From NCBI RefSeq assembly GCF_002812705.1, contig NZ_CP025030.1, positions 5,332,001-5,396,000 of the forward strand: DNA of 64,000 bases, given 5' to 3'. The notes under the pieces are model-generated. The model was not told the origin of the DNA, made no database searches, and was given only the letters and a program-made list of their open reading frames with translations. The translations under genes and the position numbers were made by a program. The stretch is from Achromobacter spanius (GTDB lineage: Bacteria; Pseudomonadota; Gammaproteobacteria; Burkholderiales; Burkholderiaceae_B). This document shows positions 9,189 through 18,082 of the stretch, one piece after another; the first letter of the stretch is position 1, and each line of letters begins with the position of its first letter.

Positions 9189-10775
9189 TTAATCGTTGGC
9201 CAGGGGGGCTTCGTCCGACAGCATTTCCTGCGGCCGCTTTTCAACGCGCACCAGCGCGATCCGGCGACCGTCCATCTCCAGCACCTCGAAGCGGAAATGC
9301 TGGTAATGAATTTCGTATTCGCAAACATCGCCCGGCTTGGGCAGGTGGCCGAAGCGCGACAGCAGGTAGCCCGCCAGCGTCGAGAATTCCTGCGCGTCGT
9401 CCACCAGGCCTTCGGTTTCCAGCACCTGCTCAACGTGGTGCAGGTCAGCCGCGCCGTCGATCTTCCAGGTGTTGTCGCCGTCGGCCACGATGTCGGGCAG
9501 TTCGTCCTCGTCGGGGAACTCACCGGCGATGGCTTCGAATACATCAATCGGCGTGACCAGGCCTTCAATGGCGCCGAACTCGTCGGCCACCAGCACCAGT
9601 TGGCCCCGTGAGCGCTTGAGCGTATCCATCAGGCGCAGGATGCCGATGGACTCGTGCACGATGATGGGGTCGCGCAGGCGATTGCGGCGCACGCGGCCCT
9701 CGGTAATCAGGTCCGCAACCAGGTCCTTGGCGCGCGCAATGCCCAGCACCTCGTCCAGCGAACCCCGGCAGACGGGGAAGAAGCTATGCGGCGCCTCGGT
9801 CAATTGGTGGCGAATCAGGTCCGGGTCGTCATCGATATTGATCCACGACACATCCGTGCGCGGCGTCATGATGGACCGGATGGAACGTTCGGCCAGGGTC
9901 AGCACCCCGCTGACCATGTTGCGCTCTTCAACGCCGAAGGCCGGCATGGCCGGGCCGTCCATGTTGGGCAGATCGGCCTCGTCGCTGGCGGGCGGGCGCT
10001 TGCCCAGCATGCGCAGCACGGCCGAGGCGGTGCGTTCCCGCATGGGACGGCGGGCGTCCAGCTTGAGCAGGTTGCGGCGCGCCACCTGATTCAACGCTTC
10101 AATGGCTACCGAGAAGCCGATGGCCGCATACAGATAGCCCTTGGGCACCTTGAAGCCAAACGCTTCGGCCAGCAGCGAGAAACCGATCATCAGCAAGAAG
10201 CCCAGGCACAGCACCACCACGGTGGGATGCGCGTTGACGAAGCGCGTCAGCGGCTTGGAGGCGATCAGCATGATGCCGATGGCGATGACGACGGCAATCA
10301 TCATGATGGCCAGGTGGTCCACCATGCCCACGGCCGTGATGACCGAGTCCAGCGAGAACACCGCGTCCAGCACCACGATCTGCGTCACGATCACCCAGAA
10401 GCTGGCGTACACGCGCGGGCCTGACGAGCCACTGTGAAACCCGCCTTCCAGGCGCTCGTGCAGTTCCATCGTGCCCTTGAACAGCAGGAACAAGCCGCCC
10501 ACCATCAGGATCAGATCGCGTCCCGACGGGGACAAGGGGCCGACCGAAAACAAGGGTGTGGTCAAGGTGACCAGCCACGACATGACGGACAGCAAACCCA
10601 GGCGCATGATCAGCGCAAGGCTCAACCCCAGGACGCGAGCGCGGTCGCGTTGCTCGGGGGGAAGCTTGTCCGCCAGGATGGCGATGAAAATCAGGTTATC
10701 AATGCCCAGGACGATCTCAAGGACGACCAGGGTAAGCAAGCCGACCCACGCGGCGGGGTCCAGCAGCCACTCCAT
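9189..10775 (-). CDS. TerC-family membrane protein with CBS pair and CorC/HlyC domain
   Basis: A 528-aa protein with an N-terminal TerC domain of about seven membrane segments (residues 1-240, with the acidic motif [13 protein letters not shown]), two CBS domains (about 300-420) and a C-terminal CorC_HlyC transporter-associated domain (about 440-520, ending in [13 protein letters not shown]). This layout matches the YoaE/YegH group. TerC proteins are implicated in metal-ion homeostasis or metal loading; the actual ion is unknown. It probably forms an operon with uppP. Confidence 0.88.
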   Translation of the reverse strand: MEWLLDPAAWVGLLTLVVLEIVLGIDNLIFIAILADKLPPEQRDRARVLGLSLALIMRLGLLSVMSWLVTLTTPLFSVGPLSPSGRDLILMVGGLFLLFKGTMELHERLEGGFHSGSSGPRVYASFWVIVTQIVVLDAVFSLDSVITAVGMVDHLAIMMIAVVIAIGIMLIASKPLTRFVNAHPTVVVLCLGFLLMIGFSLLAEAFGFKVPKGYLYAAIGFSVAIEALNQVARRNLLKLDARRPMRERTASAVLRMLGKRPPASDEADLPNMDGPAMPAFGVEERNMVSGVLTLAERSIRSIMTPRTDVSWINIDDDPDLIRHQLTEAPHSFFPVCRGSLDEVLGIARAKDLVADLITEGRVRRNRLRDPIIVHESIGILRLMDTLKRSRGQLVLVADEFGAIEGLVTPIDVFEAIAGEFPDEDELPDIVADGDNTWKIDGAADLHHVEQVLETEGLVDDAQEFSTLAGYLLSRFGHLPKPGDVCEYEIHYQHFRFEVLEMDGRRIALVRVEKRPQEMLSDEAPLAND

Positions 10776-10910
10776 CAGGAGCTCCAGAAGTTACACGACC
10801 GGTAATCGTACATGGAAAATTCATGACATGCCGGTGACGCGCCCCCGTCCGTTTGCCTGATGGCCATTGGCTTTGCGCCATGCGCAGGGCTTGCCCGAAC
10901 GCGTCACGCC

Positions 10911-10936
10911 AAAAAAAAACCGGCCCGAAGGCCAGT
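10911..10936 (-). terminator. Rho-independent terminator of suhB
   Basis: Read on the minus strand, a 7-bp stem with a TTCG tetraloop (actggcc-ttcg-ggccggt, 10919-10936) is followed by a run of nine T. It lies 40 bp after the suhB stop. A shorter T run on the plus-strand side could make it weakly bidirectional. Confidence 0.88.
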
Positions 10937-10975
10937 CTTTTTTGAAACCGGATTCATGCCGGAATCAGGCCGGGA

Positions 10976-11761
10976 TCAGGCCGCCGACGGCGGGTTCAGC
11001 GAGCCCAGCATTTGCGTGAAGATCTTGGGCGTGGCGGCCAGCACGTTGCCGCTGTCCATCCAGCCTTGCTCGCCATCGAAGTCGGCGATCAGGCCGCCGG
11101 CTTCCAGCACCATCAGGCTGCCGGCCGCCAGATCCCAGGTCTTCAAGCCCACGCCGCAGAAACCATCCAGGCGGCCGCTGGCCACGTAGGCCAGGTCCAG
11201 CACGGTGGAGCCCATGCGACGCACGCCGGTGACGTTTTCCGCCATGTGGCGGAAGCGCTGCGAACCCTGTTCAGGGTCGCCGGCGTTGGGCCAGTGGGCG
11301 CCCAGCAGCGCTTCGTGGTACCGAGTGCGGCCCGAGACGCGCACGCGGCGGTCGTTCAGGAAGGTGCCGCTGCCACGGCTAGCCGTGAACAGTTCGTTGC
11401 GCGAGGGGTCATAGATGACCGCTTGCGTCACTTGGCCGCGCTGCGTCAGCGCGATCGACACGGCGTAGTTGGGCAGGCCGTGGATGAAGTTCGTCGTGCC
11501 GTCCAGGGGATCGATGATCCATTGGAATTCAGCCTGGTCGGGACCTTGCAGCCCGAATTCCTCGCCCAGCACGGCATGGTCCGGGTAAGCGGCATGCAGG
11601 GTCTCGACGATGGACTCCTCGGCGGCGCGATCGACTTCCGTGACATAATCGCGCGGCCCCTTGCGAGCCACGCTGAGTCGTTCCAAATCCATGCTGGCAC
11701 GGTTGATAATGGTGCCGGCACGCCGGGCCGCCTTGATGGCGATGTTGAGCATCGGGTGCAT
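10976..11761 (-). CDS. suhB: Inositol monophosphatase family protein SuhB
   Basis: Mg-dependent phosphatase of the IMPase fold. In E. coli SuhB also binds RNA polymerase/Nus factors in rRNA antitermination. The metal motif is visible as GEEFG, WIIDPLDGTTNFIHG and WDLAAGSLMVLEAGG. The product is 261 aa. I chose the ATG at 11761 (MHPMLNIAIKAARRAG), the family N-terminus; the longer open frame reads through the intergenic promoter region. It is divergent from trmJ with 130 bp between starts. Confidence 0.94.
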   Translation of the reverse strand: MHPMLNIAIKAARRAGTIINRASMDLERLSVARKGPRDYVTEVDRAAEESIVETLHAAYPDHAVLGEEFGLQGPDQAEFQWIIDPLDGTTNFIHGLPNYAVSIALTQRGQVTQAVIYDPSRNELFTASRGSGTFLNDRRVRVSGRTRYHEALLGAHWPNAGDPEQGSQRFRHMAENVTGVRRMGSTVLDLAYVASGRLDGFCGVGLKTWDLAAGSLMVLEAGGLIADFDGEQGWMDSGNVLAATPKIFTQMLGSLNPPSAA

Positions 11762-11891
11762 AAAATTCCGTACGTATGCGGTGGGTTCGCGTGATGATAG
11801 GCCACTTGCCGCCCCCCGGATCCATCGTCGCCCCAACGGGGAAATCGACCCAAAAAACCAGGAAGGCGTGAAGCCAAACGCGCCATTTTAA

Positions 11892-12680
11892 ATGACTCAA
11901 GCATTTTCACGTGTTCGCTTCATTATGGTGAACCCCAGCCACCCCGGAAACGTCGGTTCGGCGGCCCGTGCCATCAAGACAATGGGCTTCTCCGAATTGG
12001 TCTTGGTAGAGCCTAAATTTCCAGATGTAACTACCCAGCCAGAGGCCGTGGCCTTGGCCAGCGGCGCGCTGGACGTGCTGGAAAACGCACGCATCTACCC
12101 CTCATTGGAAGAAGCGCTGGCCCCGGTGACGATGGCCTTCGCCCTGACCGCGCGGGTGCGCGACCTGGGCCCCCCGCCCTGCGACATCCGCCAGGCGGCC
12201 GACCTGGCCCGCGCGCATCTGGCCAGCACGGCCGAGGGCGTGACCGCCGTGGTGCTGGGCACCGAGCGGGCCGGGCTGACCAACGCGCAGATCGCGCTGT
12301 GCCACCGCATCTGCCACATTCCCGCCAACCCCGAATACAGCTCGCTCAACGTGGCCCAGGCGCTGCAACTGGCCGCCTGGGAGTTGCGCTATGCGCTGCT
12401 GGTGGAACAGGGCGCCGCCCTGCTGCCCGCCTCGACCGCGCAGGAACCGTCGCGCGGCGCCGAGCCCGCCTCGGGCGAGGCCGTGCAGGCGTTCCTGGCG
12501 CACTGGGAAGAGGCGCTGGTCGGCGTGCAGTTCCTGGACCCCGCCCATCCCAAGAAGCTGATGCCGCGCATGCGGCACCTGTTTTCACGCCCCGCGCTCA
12601 CCCGTGACGAAGTGGACATGCTGCGCGGCGTCTGCACCGCCATGCTGGCCACGGCACGCAAAGGCCAGGCAAAAAAATAG
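11892..12680 (+). CDS. trmJ: tRNA (cytidine/uridine-32-2'-O)-methyltransferase TrmJ
   Basis: SPOUT-family enzyme that 2'-O-methylates position 32 of several tRNAs using S-adenosylmethionine. The trefoil-knot motifs VNPSHPGNVGSAARAIKTMG (motif 1), VVLGTERAGLTNAQI (motif 2) and NPEYSSLNVAQALQLAAWE (motif 3) are all present. The product is 262 aa. A C-terminal helical region carries the family's dimer/tRNA-binding extension. Confidence 0.94.
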   Translation: MTQAFSRVRFIMVNPSHPGNVGSAARAIKTMGFSELVLVEPKFPDVTTQPEAVALASGALDVLENARIYPSLEEALAPVTMAFALTARVRDLGPPPCDIRQAADLARAHLASTAEGVTAVVLGTERAGLTNAQIALCHRICHIPANPEYSSLNVAQALQLAAWELRYALLVEQGAALLPASTAQEPSRGAEPASGEAVQAFLAHWEEALVGVQFLDPAHPKKLMPRMRHLFSRPALTRDEVDMLRGVCTAMLATARKGQAKK

Positions 12681-12702
12681 GGATGGGCGCAATGCCCATC
12701 CC
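12671..12702 (-). terminator. Rho-independent terminator of the Bug gene
   Basis: A 9-bp perfect stem (gggatgggc / gcccatccc, 12680-12702) is followed on the minus strand by a run of seven T. It serves the minus-strand Bug gene ending at 12750. It directly follows the trmJ stop codon, whose side has no T tract. Confidence 0.85.
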
Positions 12703-12749
12703 TGGTTCTGGTCAGCTCCGGCGGCAAGCCTGCCGGGGCAATCCAGGCA

Positions 12750-13739
12750 TCAGTCCACCTTGGCGCCCGAGGCCTTGACCACCGGGGCCCAGCCCTCGAC
12801 TTCCGACTTGATGAACGCGCCAAATTCGGCCGGCGTCGTCTTCACGCCCACGGCGCCCAGCTTCTCATAGCTGGTCTGCACGGAGGGGGTGTCCAAGGCC
12901 TTCTGCATGGCGGCGTTCAGCTTGTTGATCACTTCCGGCGGCGTACCGGCCGGCGCCAACAGGCCAAACCACGACGACACGTCGAAACCCTCAAAGCCCG
13001 ATTCCTGCATCGTGGGCAGGTCCGGCGCGCTCTTGGAGCGGTCGGTGGTGGTCACGGCCAGAGCGCGCAGCTTGCCCGTTTGGGCGTGCGGCCAGGCAGA
13101 CGGCATGTTGTCGAACATGAACTGCACCTGGCCGCCGATCAGGTCGGTCATGGCCGGGGCGCTGCCCTTGTAAGGCACGTGCAGGACGTCGATACCCGCC
13201 TTCATCTTGAAGAGCTCGCCCGCCATATGGATGGACGTGCCGCTGCCCGACGAGGCAAATGCCAGCTTGCCGGGGTTCTTCTTCGCGTAGTCGACCAGTT
13301 CCTTGACCGACTTCACCGGCACTTGCGGGTTCACGACCAGGATGTTCGGCACTTTCGCGCCAAGCGCCACCGGGGCGAAATCCTTGGTCAGGTCAAAGTT
13401 GACGTTCTTGTACAGCGTCTGGTTGATGGCGCTGGTCACGGCCACGAACAGCAGCGTGTAGCCGTCCGGGTCGGCGCGCTTGACCTGGTCGGTGGCGATG
13501 TTGCTGCCGGCGCCCGGCTTGTTTTCAACCACGAACGATTGGCCCAGGGACTCGGTAAGTTCCTTGGCCATGATGCGGGCGATCACGTCGGTGGTGCCAC
13601 CGGCGGAAAAACCGACCACGATACGGACGGGCTTGTCAGGGTAGGCAGCGTGTGCGGAACCCATTGCGAATGCGCTTGCGGCGGTGGCCAGAAGGGTGGC
13701 GGCGAAACGCCGCAGGCCAGGCTTTTGACCTGTAGTCAT
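12750..13739 (-). CDS. Bug (TctC) family periplasmic solute-binding protein
   Basis: A 329-aa extracytoplasmic binding protein of the Bordetella-uptake-gene family, whose members usually bind carboxylates, amides or small aromatics. A signal peptide ends near GSAHA, followed by the hallmark AAYPDKPVRIVVGFSAGGT. The beta-strand motif VVENKPGAGSNIATDQVKRA is also typical. The ATG at 13739 has ggaga six bases upstream. No tctA/tctB membrane subunits are nearby, so it is an orphan. It is divergent from an IclR regulator, which probably controls it. Confidence 0.9.
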   Translation of the reverse strand: MTTGQKPGLRRFAATLLATAASAFAMGSAHAAYPDKPVRIVVGFSAGGTTDVIARIMAKELTESLGQSFVVENKPGAGSNIATDQVKRADPDGYTLLFVAVTSAINQTLYKNVNFDLTKDFAPVALGAKVPNILVVNPQVPVKSVKELVDYAKKNPGKLAFASSGSGTSIHMAGELFKMKAGIDVLHVPYKGSAPAMTDLIGGQVQFMFDNMPSAWPHAQTGKLRALAVTTTDRSKSAPDLPTMQESGFEGFDVSSWFGLLAPAGTPPEVINKLNAAMQKALDTPSVQTSYEKLGAVGVKTTPAEFGAFIKSEVEGWAPVVKASGAKVD

Positions 13740-13759
13740 AGTGTCTCCGTGCAGGTACT

Positions 13760-13847
13760 GTCCATTAGATGGACGATTTGAATTATTGGATGACGCATTT
13801 TGATCTATACACGACGGTTGCATCAAGGTAGAGTCCACGCTACGGAC
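13760..13847. promoter_or_regulatory. Two GTCC-N7-GGAC dyads between Bug and IclR genes
   Basis: The divergent 161-bp gap holds two 15-bp inverted repeats of the same form: gtccattagatggac (13760-13774, arms extending to six bases) and gtccacgctacggac (13833-13847). Their centres are 73 bp apart. One lies just upstream of each gene. They are plausible operators for the neighbouring IclR protein; this is an inference from position and symmetry. Confidence 0.5.
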
Positions 13848-13900
13848 AATGGTTTTCCCTTGACCGTTCCGGAATAACCCTAGCTTTTTCAGAGATTTGC

Positions 13901-14662
13901 ATGCCAGACAGTGATGCCGCGTCAGCAGGCCCACGTACCTTGCGGCGCGGACTGGCCGTGCTGGCCGCCCTGCGCGACCAAGGGCCCGATGGCCTCAGCG
14001 TGACCGATATCGCCCGCTTGACGGGCATACAGCGCCCCACCATTTACCGCCTGCTGGCCGCCCTGCTTGATGCCGGGCTGGTGCTGCCGGTTACGGGCAC
14101 CAAAAAGTACCGCGCCCAATTGGCGGTGGATCCCGACACGCGCTCACGCGATCCGCGCGTGCGCCAACTGCTGCCGGTGCTGCGCCGCCTGGCCGACCGC
14201 ACGGGCGACGCCGTCTTCCTGGTGGTGCGCGAAGACGACGATTCCATCAGCCTGCATCGCGAGATCGGCAGCTACCCGGTACAGATCCTTGCCACCTATG
14301 CCGGCAAGCGTCAGCCGCTGGGCGTGGGCTCGGGCGGCATGGCCTTGCTGGCCGCGTTGCCGGACGACCTGGCGCGCGGCATCGTGGAACGCAATTCGGG
14401 CCGGCTGGACGAGTACGGCGGCATGACGCCCCAGGAAATGTACCGACTGATCGACAACACCCGCGCGCGCGGCTATTCGGTAGTGGGCAACCACGCCGTG
14501 CGCGGCGCGCTGGGCGTGGGCTGCGCCCTGCTGGACGCACACGGCTCGCCGCTGCTGGCGGTTAGCGTCACGGCCATCATCGACCGCATGCCGGCCCAGC
14601 GCCAGCGTGAAATCGCGGGCTGGATCAAGGCGGAATTGGCGCGGCTGGTCATGCAGGCCTGA
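13901..14662 (+). CDS. IclR family transcriptional regulator
   Basis: A 253-aa regulator with an N-terminal winged helix (residues 12-72, LSVTDIARLTGIQRPTIYRL) and a C-terminal IclR effector-binding GAF-like domain (about 80-250; GKRQPLGVGSGGMALLAAL, RGALGVGCALLD). It is divergent from the Bug gene and most likely regulates it in response to the imported compound. Confidence 0.92.
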   Translation: MPDSDAASAGPRTLRRGLAVLAALRDQGPDGLSVTDIARLTGIQRPTIYRLLAALLDAGLVLPVTGTKKYRAQLAVDPDTRSRDPRVRQLLPVLRRLADRTGDAVFLVVREDDDSISLHREIGSYPVQILATYAGKRQPLGVGSGGMALLAALPDDLARGIVERNSGRLDEYGGMTPQEMYRLIDNTRARGYSVVGNHAVRGALGVGCALLDAHGSPLLAVSVTAIIDRMPAQRQREIAGWIKAELARLVMQA

Positions 14663-14680
14663 TCTCCCCCTGGCCAGATA

Positions 14681-14713
14681 AAAAACGGGCGCCCGGATGA
14701 ACCGAGGCGCCCG
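14681..14713 (-). terminator. Terminator of the MscS-type gene
   Basis: On the minus strand, cgggcgcc pairs with ggcgcccg around a 12-base loop (14686-14713) and is followed by a T run (14681-14685). It lies between the convergent iclR and MscS genes. Confidence 0.8.
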
Positions 14714-14740
14714 CTTGCATTGAAGACCCAACGAAGGCGA

Positions 14741-15586
14741 TCAGGCCGCCGCGTCGGCGTTGCCCGCCGTCTTGGGGTTCTGGATTTCGCGCAGCGGAAT
14801 CGGCGGTTGGAAGCCGGCCGCTTCCAGCGACGTGCGAATCTGCTGGTACAGGCCCCAGCGCAGGTCCCAGTACTTGCTGCTTTCGGCCCACACGCGCACG
14901 TTCACGATGACGCCGCTTTCCTTGTATTCGAACACCTTCACCTGCGGTTCCGGGTCCTTCAGCGCATCCGGACGCGCGGCCACGATTTCGTTCAGCTTGG
15001 CCAGCACCGCGTTTAGATCATCGCCATAGCGCACCGGCACCGGGATATCCAGACGACGGGTTTTGTTGCGGCTGTAGTTGATGATGGTGGCGTTCCATAC
15101 CGTGCTGTTAGGCAGGGTCAGATGAATGCCGTCCCCCTGGACCAGGCGGGTCAGGAACAGGCCGACCTCTTCCACCGTGCCTTCGGAGCCCGAACTCAGG
15201 GCCACGTATTCACCGGCGCGGATAGGCCGAAGGATCAGCAGCATGATGCCGGCCGCGATGTTTTGCAGCGTGCCTTGCAAGGCCAAACCGACTGCCAGGC
15301 CGGCGGCGCCCAAGACCGCGATCAGGCTTGCCGTCTGCACGCCAAAGCGCGCCAGCACCGCGATCACCGTGAAGATACGCACCGCCCAGACGACCGTGCT
15401 GTAGAACATCGGCACGATGGTCGGATCGATCTTGCTGGACCGTGTGGCGGCGCGTCGAACCCAACTGCCCAGCAACGACGACACCCACCAGCCGATGATC
15501 AGGATCAACAGGGCGACCAGCAAATTGATGCCCATCTCCACCAGCCTGGGGGCCCAGGCGTTGAATTCGTTCAAGGCGTCTTCCAT
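14741..15586 (-). CDS. Small-conductance mechanosensitive channel (MscS family)
   Basis: A 281-aa inner-membrane channel that opens on membrane tension to release solutes on osmotic downshock. Three membrane helices lie in residues 10-110; the pore helix contains the Gly/Ala-rich AAGLAVGLALQGTLQNIAAG. The MscS beta domain follows (about 110-180, with TLPNSTVWNATIINYSRN). The ATG at 15586 (MEDALNEFNAW) has tggaga upstream; the longer open frame is less likely. Confidence 0.92.
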   Translation of the reverse strand: MEDALNEFNAWAPRLVEMGINLLVALLILIIGWWVSSLLGSWVRRAATRSSKIDPTIVPMFYSTVVWAVRIFTVIAVLARFGVQTASLIAVLGAAGLAVGLALQGTLQNIAAGIMLLILRPIRAGEYVALSSGSEGTVEEVGLFLTRLVQGDGIHLTLPNSTVWNATIINYSRNKTRRLDIPVPVRYGDDLNAVLAKLNEIVAARPDALKDPEPQVKVFEYKESGVIVNVRVWAESSKYWDLRWGLYQQIRTSLEAAGFQPPIPLREIQNPKTAGNADAAA

Positions 15587-15701
15587 GGAATCTCCAACAA
15601 AAATGACAACCGAAAACTGTATCAGATGGCGGATACGCAAAGGGGCGCGCCGCAGCCTGGCTATGTCAAGCTTTGTAAGCGATGCGGCGGGTGCTTGTCA
15701 G

Positions 15702-15749
15702 CCTGTTTTTCAACCTGCTTTTCAACCTGCTTTTCAACCTGATTTCAGG
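15702..15749. repeat. 12-bp tandem repeat downstream of the DUF1513 gene
   Basis: Units cctgtttttcaa, cctgcttttcaa and cctgcttttcaa run from 15702 to 15737, and a partial copy, cctgatttcagg, extends over the DUF1513 stop codon. The spacer 15587-15744 otherwise shows nothing recognisable. Confidence 0.8.
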
Positions 15750-16866
15750 CCGGAACGATGCGGAAGTGGTTGTCCCAGGACTGTTCGCGCGACGGCGGCA
15801 GCACCGGCGTTTCATGGCCCGCGGCATCGGTGCGCAACATGGCGCCCAAACCGCTGCTGACCAGAAAGCCGGCTTGCGGCGCGGGCGCCACGCCGCAGCC
15901 GTCGGCCAATTGCGTCGTGCCCAGGCAGCGGCCGCTGGCCGCGTCCCAATAGATCACCTGCCCGCCCACGGGGCTGGACGTGGCGATGATGCCGCCCGCC
16001 GCGTCCACCGTGACCGAGCCCACGTAGTTGCGCATATTGCGCAGCGTCTCGGCCGGCCCTTCGAATAGTTCCAGCGGCGCGCCTCGGCGATGCCGTCCCA
16101 CCAGCGCGGGCCGGTCGGCGGCGGGCCCCATGTATTGGCAGCCGAACCACACGCAGCCATCAGCCGCCAGCGCCAGATGCCGGATCGACAAGCGATGCAA
16201 CGCGGGCGCCAGTTCCACCTTTTCCAGCAGTTGGCCGCTGGCCGCGTCGATGTAGGCCAGCGACGGCCGCATCGTATCCAGGTTGAGTTCCAGCTTGCCG
16301 TAGTCGGGATGCGTCAGAATGCCGCCGTTGGCCACGCACAGCGTCTTGCCGTCGGGCATCAACACGACTTCGTGCGGGCCGATGCCGCCTGAGTCGAATT
16401 CGCCGACGCGCCGCCACGCCCCGCCCGGCGAGGCATCGTAAATGCCCAGCACGCCGCGCCCGGCCTCGAAATCATTTTCCGTGGCGGTCAACAGCCGTCC
16501 GCCCTCCACGAACGCGCCATGGCCGAAGAAATGGCGTTCGTCGGGCACCGGCAGCGCCTGGGGCTCGCCGCCCTCGCGCAGCGAAAACGCCACGGCGAAA
16601 AACCCCGGCTGACGGCCGAACACCACGGCGCGCTGGCTAGCGGAATCAATGGCAAAGCTGTGGCCGCGCGCGGGCATCGGCACCACCAGACGGTCGTGCC
16701 CGGCCTCGTCCAGCAGCACGGCTTCGTCACGTCCACCGCGCTTGCGTGCGCTCAGGTACAGCGGGCCGCCGTCGGCCGGAAGCGCGGCCCGCGCGGCAAC
16801 GGGCGACAGGCCCAGCGCCGCAGCCATCGACAAGAAGCGGCGGCGGTCAATCACCATCAAGCGCAT
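15745..16866 (-). CDS. DUF1513 periplasmic beta-propeller-like protein
   Basis: A 373-aa protein with an N-terminal twin-arginine-like signal (VIDRRRFLSMAAALGLSPVAA) and repeated short beta-strand blocks consistent with the DUF1513 family. A typical core is DFDSG-like EFDSGGIGPHEVVLMPDG with VANGGILTHPDYGK. Its biochemical role is unknown. It is the last gene of the imelysin/di-heme oxidoreductase operon and overlaps the preceding imelysin gene by 20 bp, so it probably belongs to the same periplasmic iron system. Confidence 0.82.
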   Translation of the reverse strand: MRLMVIDRRRFLSMAAALGLSPVAARAALPADGGPLYLSARKRGGRDEAVLLDEAGHDRLVVPMPARGHSFAIDSASQRAVVFGRQPGFFAVAFSLREGGEPQALPVPDERHFFGHGAFVEGGRLLTATENDFEAGRGVLGIYDASPGGAWRRVGEFDSGGIGPHEVVLMPDGKTLCVANGGILTHPDYGKLELNLDTMRPSLAYIDAASGQLLEKVELAPALHRLSIRHLALAADGCVWFGCQYMGPAADRPALVGRHRRGAPLELFEGPAETLRNMRNYVGSVTVDAAGGIIATSSPVGGQVIYWDAASGRCLGTTQLADGCGVAPAPQAGFLVSSGLGAMLRTDAAGHETPVLPPSREQSWDNHFRIVPA

Positions 16867-18082
16867 TGAATCCGATGGTGACGCCCAAGGCGGGCGCCAG
16901 GTTCTGGTCGACGATGTCCTTGGCGTTCTTCAGAGTCAGAGTAGCCAGCAACAACAGGCGGCGGCCTTCTTCAGCTTGCAGCGCCGTGTCCAGCGGCACC
17001 GGCACGGCTTGCAGGGTTTGCGCGGCGGCCTGCAGTTCGCCACGCACCGAGCCGTCTATCCACTCATCGCCCGCCGGTAAGGGGTACGCGCCAGCCTGGT
17101 AAAACGCCTTCAGGCCGTCCAGGTTCGCGGCCAACAGGCGCGTGGACAGCCCGCTGCGCCAGAATGCCGCGCGCTTGGGCCGCGCGGCATCTGGCGACTC
17201 GCCCAGCACCGGCAAGATCTTTACGTCGCGCGCAAATTGCAGGCCGGTCGACAAGGCCTTCATGGCTTCGGCCGCAACTTCCTGCGAGTTGCGGTACAGG
17301 TCGTTGCCCGACTGCGGCTTGGCGAACTGGCGGCCAAAATCGCCCTGCGCGCTCCAGGCCTGCGCCACATCGCGCGATATCGTCGCGACGTTGGCGGCCA
17401 CCGCGCGCGCATAGCCGCACGCGTAGGCGAAGGTAGGCGCGGTGCTTTGCGCGTTCGACTTCAGCAGCGCCGGGTCGCCGTACAGCACATATTCCAACGC
17501 GGGCAGCCCTTGCACCGCCACGCTGCGGCCGGCCAGCGCGCCGGGCGCCAGCAAGGCTTCGTCCTTGGCAGCAATCAGTTGCTGCACTTGCCGGGGCATC
17601 ACGCCGCGCGTGTCGGGCCAGAACGCCAGCCGCTCAAAGCGGTTGGCCTGCACCAGCGGCCCAAAGCGCAGAATCTCCACGCCCGACCAAGCCAGCGCCA
17701 ATTGCGTGTAGGCCTCACCCACACGCGCCGCGCCTGCTGCATCCGGCTTGGCGCACCAGCCGCCCAGCGCGCCGTCCAGCGCGGCGGCAGCATCCACCAT
17801 CTTGCCCACTGCCGGACGCGCGTAATCACGCGCCAGCCGTTCGCCCAGGTCAGCCGGCAGGGTGGCTTGAGACCCGGCTTGAGATCCGGCCTGAGACCCG
17901 GCCTGAGACCCGGCTTGCGACTGGGCTTGCGCGCTCATCGGTACTACCAAGGCGGCCGACAACGCCAGCACAGCCGCCAGGGCAGGCTTGAACACAGCAG
18001 GCTTGAACACAGCAGGCTTGAACCCGGCATGCAAGAACCGGGTCATCGCAGCGTATCGGGTCATCACGGCGTATCGGGCCAT
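16847..18082 (-). CDS. Imelysin (M75) family periplasmic protein, second copy
   Basis: A 411-aa protein of the imelysin/EfeO-like fold, thought to bind iron or serve in iron uptake. The core runs from about residue 75; LPALEYVLYGDP occupies the position of the usual GxHxxE segment, and the His is replaced here. The N-terminus is unusual, with a doubled MTRYA block, triple FKPAV, then a signal helix and four QAGS units, all encoded by tandem DNA repeats. The ATG abuts the stop of the di-heme gene, with ctggag upstream supporting the start. Confidence 0.82.
   Translation of the reverse strand: MARYAVMTRYAAMTRFLHAGFKPAVFKPAVFKPALAAVLALSAALVVPMSAQAQSQAGSQAGSQAGSQAGSQATLPADLGERLARDYARPAVGKMVDAAAALDGALGGWCAKPDAAGAARVGEAYTQLALAWSGVEILRFGPLVQANRFERLAFWPDTRGVMPRQVQQLIAAKDEALLAPGALAGRSVAVQGLPALEYVLYGDPALLKSNAQSTAPTFAYACGYARAVAANVATISRDVAQAWSAQGDFGRQFAKPQSGNDLYRNSQEVAAEAMKALSTGLQFARDVKILPVLGESPDAARPKRAAFWRSGLSTRLLAANLDGLKAFYQAGAYPLPAGDEWIDGSVRGELQAAAQTLQAVPVPLDTALQAEEGRRLLLLATLTLKNAKDIVDQNLAPALGVTIGFNALDGD
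17865..18080. repeat. Three tandem repeats inside the imelysin signal region
   Basis: Five 12-bp units of gcctgagacccg (17865-17924) encode Q-A-G-S repeats. Nearly three 15-bp units of gcaggcttgaacaca (from 17982) encode F-K-P-A-V. Two 18-bp units around gggtcatcgcagcgtatc (about 18044-18080) encode M-T-R-Y-A-A. All keep the reading frame. Confidence 0.85.
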
